Part shown: positions 60,791 to 64,000 of the stretch, in pieces | How positions within the stretch are numbered: position 1 is the stretch's first letter | Layout: the number at the start of each line of letters is the position of its first letter | Assembly (NCBI RefSeq): GCF_958979055.1 | Contig: NC_084894.1 | Location: 26,607,616-26,671,615, forward strand | Direction: 5' to 3' | Length of the DNA: 64,000 bases | DNA from: Alnus glutinosa | Lineage: Eukaryota > Streptophyta > Magnoliopsida > Fagales > Betulaceae | Notes under the pieces: generated by a model | What the model was told of the DNA's origin: nothing | Databases searched by the model: none | The model's input: only the letters and a program-made list of their open reading frames with translations | Translations under genes and position numbers: made by a program

Positions 60791-61726
60791 ATGGCTGACA
60801 CCGGAGTAGTTACCGTGTACGGGAACGGCGCGATATACGAGACAACGGCGAAGACATCGCCGTTCTCGGTGAAGGTGGGTCTGGCCCAGATGCTCCGCGG
60901 CGGGGTTATCATGGACGTGGTGAACGCCGAACAGGCCAGGGTGGCCGAGGAGGCGGGTGCGTGCGCTGTGATGGCGCTGGAGCGCGTTCCCGCCGACATC
61001 CGGGCCCAGGGCGGCGTGGCCCGCATGAGCGACCCGCAACTCATCAAGGAGATCAAGCAGGCCGTGACCATTCCAGTCATGGCCAAGGCTCGCATCGGTC
61101 ACTTCGTGGAGGCCCAGATCCTCGAGGCCATTGGGGTCGATTATGTGGACGAGTCGGAGGTGCTCACCGTCGCCGACGAGGATAACCACATCAACAAGCA
61201 CAATTTCCGGGTTCCATTTGTCTGTGGCTGCCGGAACCTCGGCGAGGCTCTCCGGCGTATCCGCGAGGGCGCGGCGATGATACGCACCAAGGGCGAGGCC
61301 GGCACTGGCAACGTCATCGAGGCCGTCCGGCACGTGCGCTCCGTGATGGGAGACATCAGGGTGCTGAGGAACATGGACGACGACGAGGTCTTCGCGTTCG
61401 CGAAGAAAATATCAGCGCCCTACGATCTGGTCATGCAGACCAAGCAGCTTGGGAGGCTACCCGTCGTGCAGTTCGCCGCCGGCGGTGTCGCGACACCAGC
61501 AGACGCCGCGCTGATGATGCAGCTCGGCTGCGACGGCGTGTTCGTCGGCTCTGGCGTGTTCAAGAGCGGCGACCCGGCGAGGCGTGCCCGGGCGATCGTT
61601 CAGGCCGTGACCCATTATAGCGACCCGGACATGCTTGCGGAGGTGAGTTGTGGGTTGGGTGAGGCTATGGTTGGGATTAATCTCAATGATGCTAAGGTTG
61701 AGAGGTACGCGAATCGGTCTGAGTAG
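60791..61726 (+). CDS. PDX1: Pyridoxal 5'-phosphate synthase subunit PDX1
   Basis: Makes vitamin B6 (PLP) from ribose 5-phosphate, glyceraldehyde 3-phosphate and ammonia supplied by the glutaminase partner PDX2; cytosolic, working as a 12-mer. A single uninterrupted exon of 311 aa, full family length, as usual for plant PDX1.1/1.3-type genes. Seen: [13 protein letters not shown] with Asp42, [11 protein letters not shown] with the Schiff-base Lys99, [11 protein letters not shown] with the second catalytic Lys167, and the phosphate-binding loops [13 protein letters not shown] and [11 protein letters not shown]. Its strongly GC-rich coding sequence stands out in an AT-rich window, but this is known for intronless plant PDX1 genes. 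Start chosen at the first ATG after the CT-rich leader. High confidence. Confidence 0.97.
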   Translation: MADTGVVTVYGNGAIYETTAKTSPFSVKVGLAQMLRGGVIMDVVNAEQARVAEEAGACAVMALERVPADIRAQGGVARMSDPQLIKEIKQAVTIPVMAKARIGHFVEAQILEAIGVDYVDESEVLTVADEDNHINKHNFRVPFVCGCRNLGEALRRIREGAAMIRTKGEAGTGNVIEAVRHVRSVMGDIRVLRNMDDDEVFAFAKKISAPYDLVMQTKQLGRLPVVQFAAGGVATPADAALMMQLGCDGVFVGSGVFKSGDPARRARAIVQAVTHYSDPDMLAEVSCGLGEAMVGINLNDAKVERYANRSE

Positions 61727-63130
61727 AAGAAAAGGAAAATCATTGGCTTCTCTTGGAAGATTAAACAATATGCCTACAAAAATGAAACTAGTTTTGCTTT
61801 GTAATAGATGTGTTTCTGGGTTGAAGACGATTTGGGGCTCATGGGGTCGTAGCTGTTTACTTGTTCTGTAATTCTGGAAATGCTTATGTTATTTTCAACT
61901 ATAATTGTTGGTAGCTTAATTGGAAGAACTAAATATTTTTTTGGTCTCTGTGAATGGATGGTTTTGGTATAAGCTTATTGCAATTCTGGAAATGGTTGTC
62001 TTCCTGTTGTCTTTTGAGCAATTCTTATGGCAGTTGGCGACGTTTTTATGTAGGCAATGATGCTGTGGTGCACTCAAATTCGGCTACTCCGAATTGACAG
62101 TCCCGCCCGTTGTTAACTACTAAATAATTAAATTTAATTGATGTAATATAACAATGTCACGTGATCTGTTACGTCAGTTTGTAAAGATGGCGGCGGGCTT
62201 ATGTTACAAGCTAGTTTTAGCATACATGAGATATTTATTGGTTGAATTAGGCGATCATGCTTATGGGTTTTGCATGTTAGCTAATTTGATTGACTTGAAG
62301 CTTGTCTCTTGTGGTACCTTTCTTGTTGAGTTAAGACTAGATGTGAACCAGAAGCTTGCCTTTTGCATATTCTCTAGTCTTTGTCCCTTTTTATTATAGT
62401 CTCCACTATTGTTGGCGGTGTTTTTGAAGTTAATGCTGATGGCCCTCCTATGTGTGCATTGATATGGTTCAAATTTCTTGTGGTTGCTTTATATACAATG
62501 CATTTTTAAATTATGTGTTTGCAGAGTTTAGGTTCCTGATGAATCATGGGTTACTACTCCATGTCAGCCTATAATTACCTACAAGAATAACTTCTGTAAG
62601 GATTTTGTATAAACTAAATCCTGTACCCTTTAATGAGAAAATGACACATCAACATGGTTTTCTTGTTCTGTTTTTGTTTTCTTGTTTCTCCACCTTCTCT
62701 TATTAAGACGTATATATGTGAAGCTTATTTGCTATCCACGTTTTGTGTTCTTCAATTCAATTAACTGAGGGCGGTGGTCCCTTTCGTGAGGCGCCCAGTA
62801 CACAGGAGGATAACAAATATGTGAAGCTTACTCGTGTAGCCATGTTTTGTTGTTCGCTGTACTTTTTTATTTTTGGGCAAGAGTACAAAAGAACAGAGAA
62901 CATAGAACAAAAAGAAATCAACAAGGGGTCTTTTTTACCATCTAGCCTAATTGATAAACGAAGCATGGAGGAGGTGGGGATGCTTTCTGAGTAGGATCAG
63001 GAGGCGGTTCATTCATTTTGTCGCAGAAAAATCAGATTTAAATAAGCCCTCACCTCATTTATACATCAACTATGTTTTTCTTTTAAGAAAAAAATTGGAG
63101 AGCTGTTGTGCAAATATCTACCTAAATAAA
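61727..63130. other. Intergenic region after PDX1
   Basis: Probable PDX1 3' UTR to about 61900, then AT-rich sequence with no recognisable gene. Short open frames at 62154 and 62743 have no recognisable features. Confidence 0.4.
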
Positions 63131-64000
63131 TAGGCAAATACTTGTATGTTTTACTCGCAAGTGCACAAGATCAAAACAATAGTATAGCAGGCAAATACGA
63201 GATCATTCCCACGAGGATTGGTATAAATTGTATTTAAAGAGAAATTCCTAAAAGCGATATGTTGAATAAGACAGGATAAAAGATTGAATTAAAAATACTA
63301 TGAAGAAAAGGTAGGGCTTCGATATCCACCGTTAATCATACTCAAATAAGATTTGCAATATACACAATACTACAATCATAACATGATGCTTAATGCTTAC
63401 CAGCCACAAGGGAATGGTATCTTCTCCTAAAGCTATTGATTTCCCTAAACAACGAGTTAGGCATGGTATCTACTCTAACTCTTTTCTTCCTTGAAGGATT
63501 TAGCATGGTATCTACTAAGTTGTTCTTCAAGAAAGCATAAATCTATGGAAATCGGTAAACACACTCAGATTGAAATATGGTATCTATTCCAGTTGTCTTT
63601 ATGTTGATTAATCCAAGAACCTGTGTCGGGGTTCTTCCGTTACTCTATTATGCCCAGGACTCGGTCATCCAAATTGACATAAATAACAAATCCATACCAC
63701 AAAAATATGCTAGCTAAACATAAATATGCGAGGAATTTAAGAAACTAGAATTAATCAAGTTAAGCATCAATATATAAATTGTAGCAAGGCAAATTGAAAA
63801 ACTTAAAAAGACATGATTAGGGCTTCAATCGAGCCCTAACTAAAGTATTAGTTACAACTAATATAAACTAAAATTATATACATACAGAAAATAAATAAAG
63901 GAAGAAAATAAAAACTAGAAAGAACCTCCTTGATGTAGTCTTTGATTCTTTCTCAAAGCTTCTGTGTCTTTCTTCAAAGGCTAGAGTCCTATTTATAGGG
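63131..64000. repeat. Probable dispersed repeat running off the window
   Basis: Starts near TTTTACTCGCAAGTGCACAA and contains GAGATCATTCCCACGAGGATT, wording I associate with common plant dispersed repeats. ATGGTATCTACT-like motifs recur (63411-63590), and CCTATTTATAGGG near the end would be a TATA box on the minus strand. Family not assigned; no coding sequence seen. Confidence 0.3.

Noticed and set aside
60779-61374. Minus-strand open frames across PDX1
   Set aside because: Shadows caused by the high GC content of the PDX1 coding sequence.
60791-61726. PDX1 as recent bacterial transfer because of GC-rich, intronless sequence
   Set aside because: Plant PDX1.1/1.3 genes are normally intronless, and the protein is typical of plants.
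40631-61726. A functional gene cluster linking cyclophilin, RING ligase, glucosyltransferase and PDX1
   Set aside because: Mixed strands, wide spacing and unrelated roles; no sign of shared regulation.

Overview
This window is nuclear DNA of a eudicot, probably a woody rosid. It is AT-rich, its genes have GT-AG introns, and it carries TATAAATA core promoters, dinucleotide microsatellites and many plant transposons: a Ty3/Gypsy Tat-clade element, hAT and Tourist-like MITEs, tRNA-derived SINEs and a LINE-like insertion. I cannot name the species. No bacterial or organellar signature was seen.

Positions 1-40105 are a tandem array of CYP71-family cytochrome P450 genes, all on the minus strand. 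Two gene types alternate in a module of about 10.8 kb. Unit 1 is gene A (only its 5' end is in the window) plus gene B (a 3' remnant). Unit 2 is C (20825-22442) and D (25551-27174). Unit 3 is E (31686-33297) and F (36366-37989). C, D, E and F each have two exons and code for 508-510 residues with intact P450 motifs. A, C and E form type 1; B, D and F form type 2. The spacers are also duplicated, and each copy carries a broken piece of a cyclophilin gene whose intact parent lies just beyond the array. Unit 1 was hit by an 11.8 kb LTR retrotransposon (1829-13607) and by a deletion that removed most of B. The spacer before C holds nested insertions: a Tourist-like MITE contains a fold-back element, which contains a hAT MITE.

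Positions 40106-64000 hold single-copy genes: an ER-type cyclophilin (minus, 40631-43598, 7 exons, 204 aa), an APD-type RING E3 ligase (plus, 45112-49744, 10 exons, 494 aa), a CAP10/GT90 rumi-like O-glucosyltransferase (plus, 52844-58613, 6 exons, 499 aa) and an intronless PDX1 vitamin B6 synthase subunit (plus, 60791-61726, 311 aa). These look like unrelated housekeeping neighbours, not a pathway. The P450 array is the accessory part; its substrates cannot be read from sequence, but such arrays usually serve specialised metabolism.

I found no convincing sign of a wholly new biological system. The most informative features are the modular P450 duplication, the gene fragment it carries and the nested transposon record. 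All exon junctions were read by eye from splice sites and reading frame and have not been checked against transcripts.
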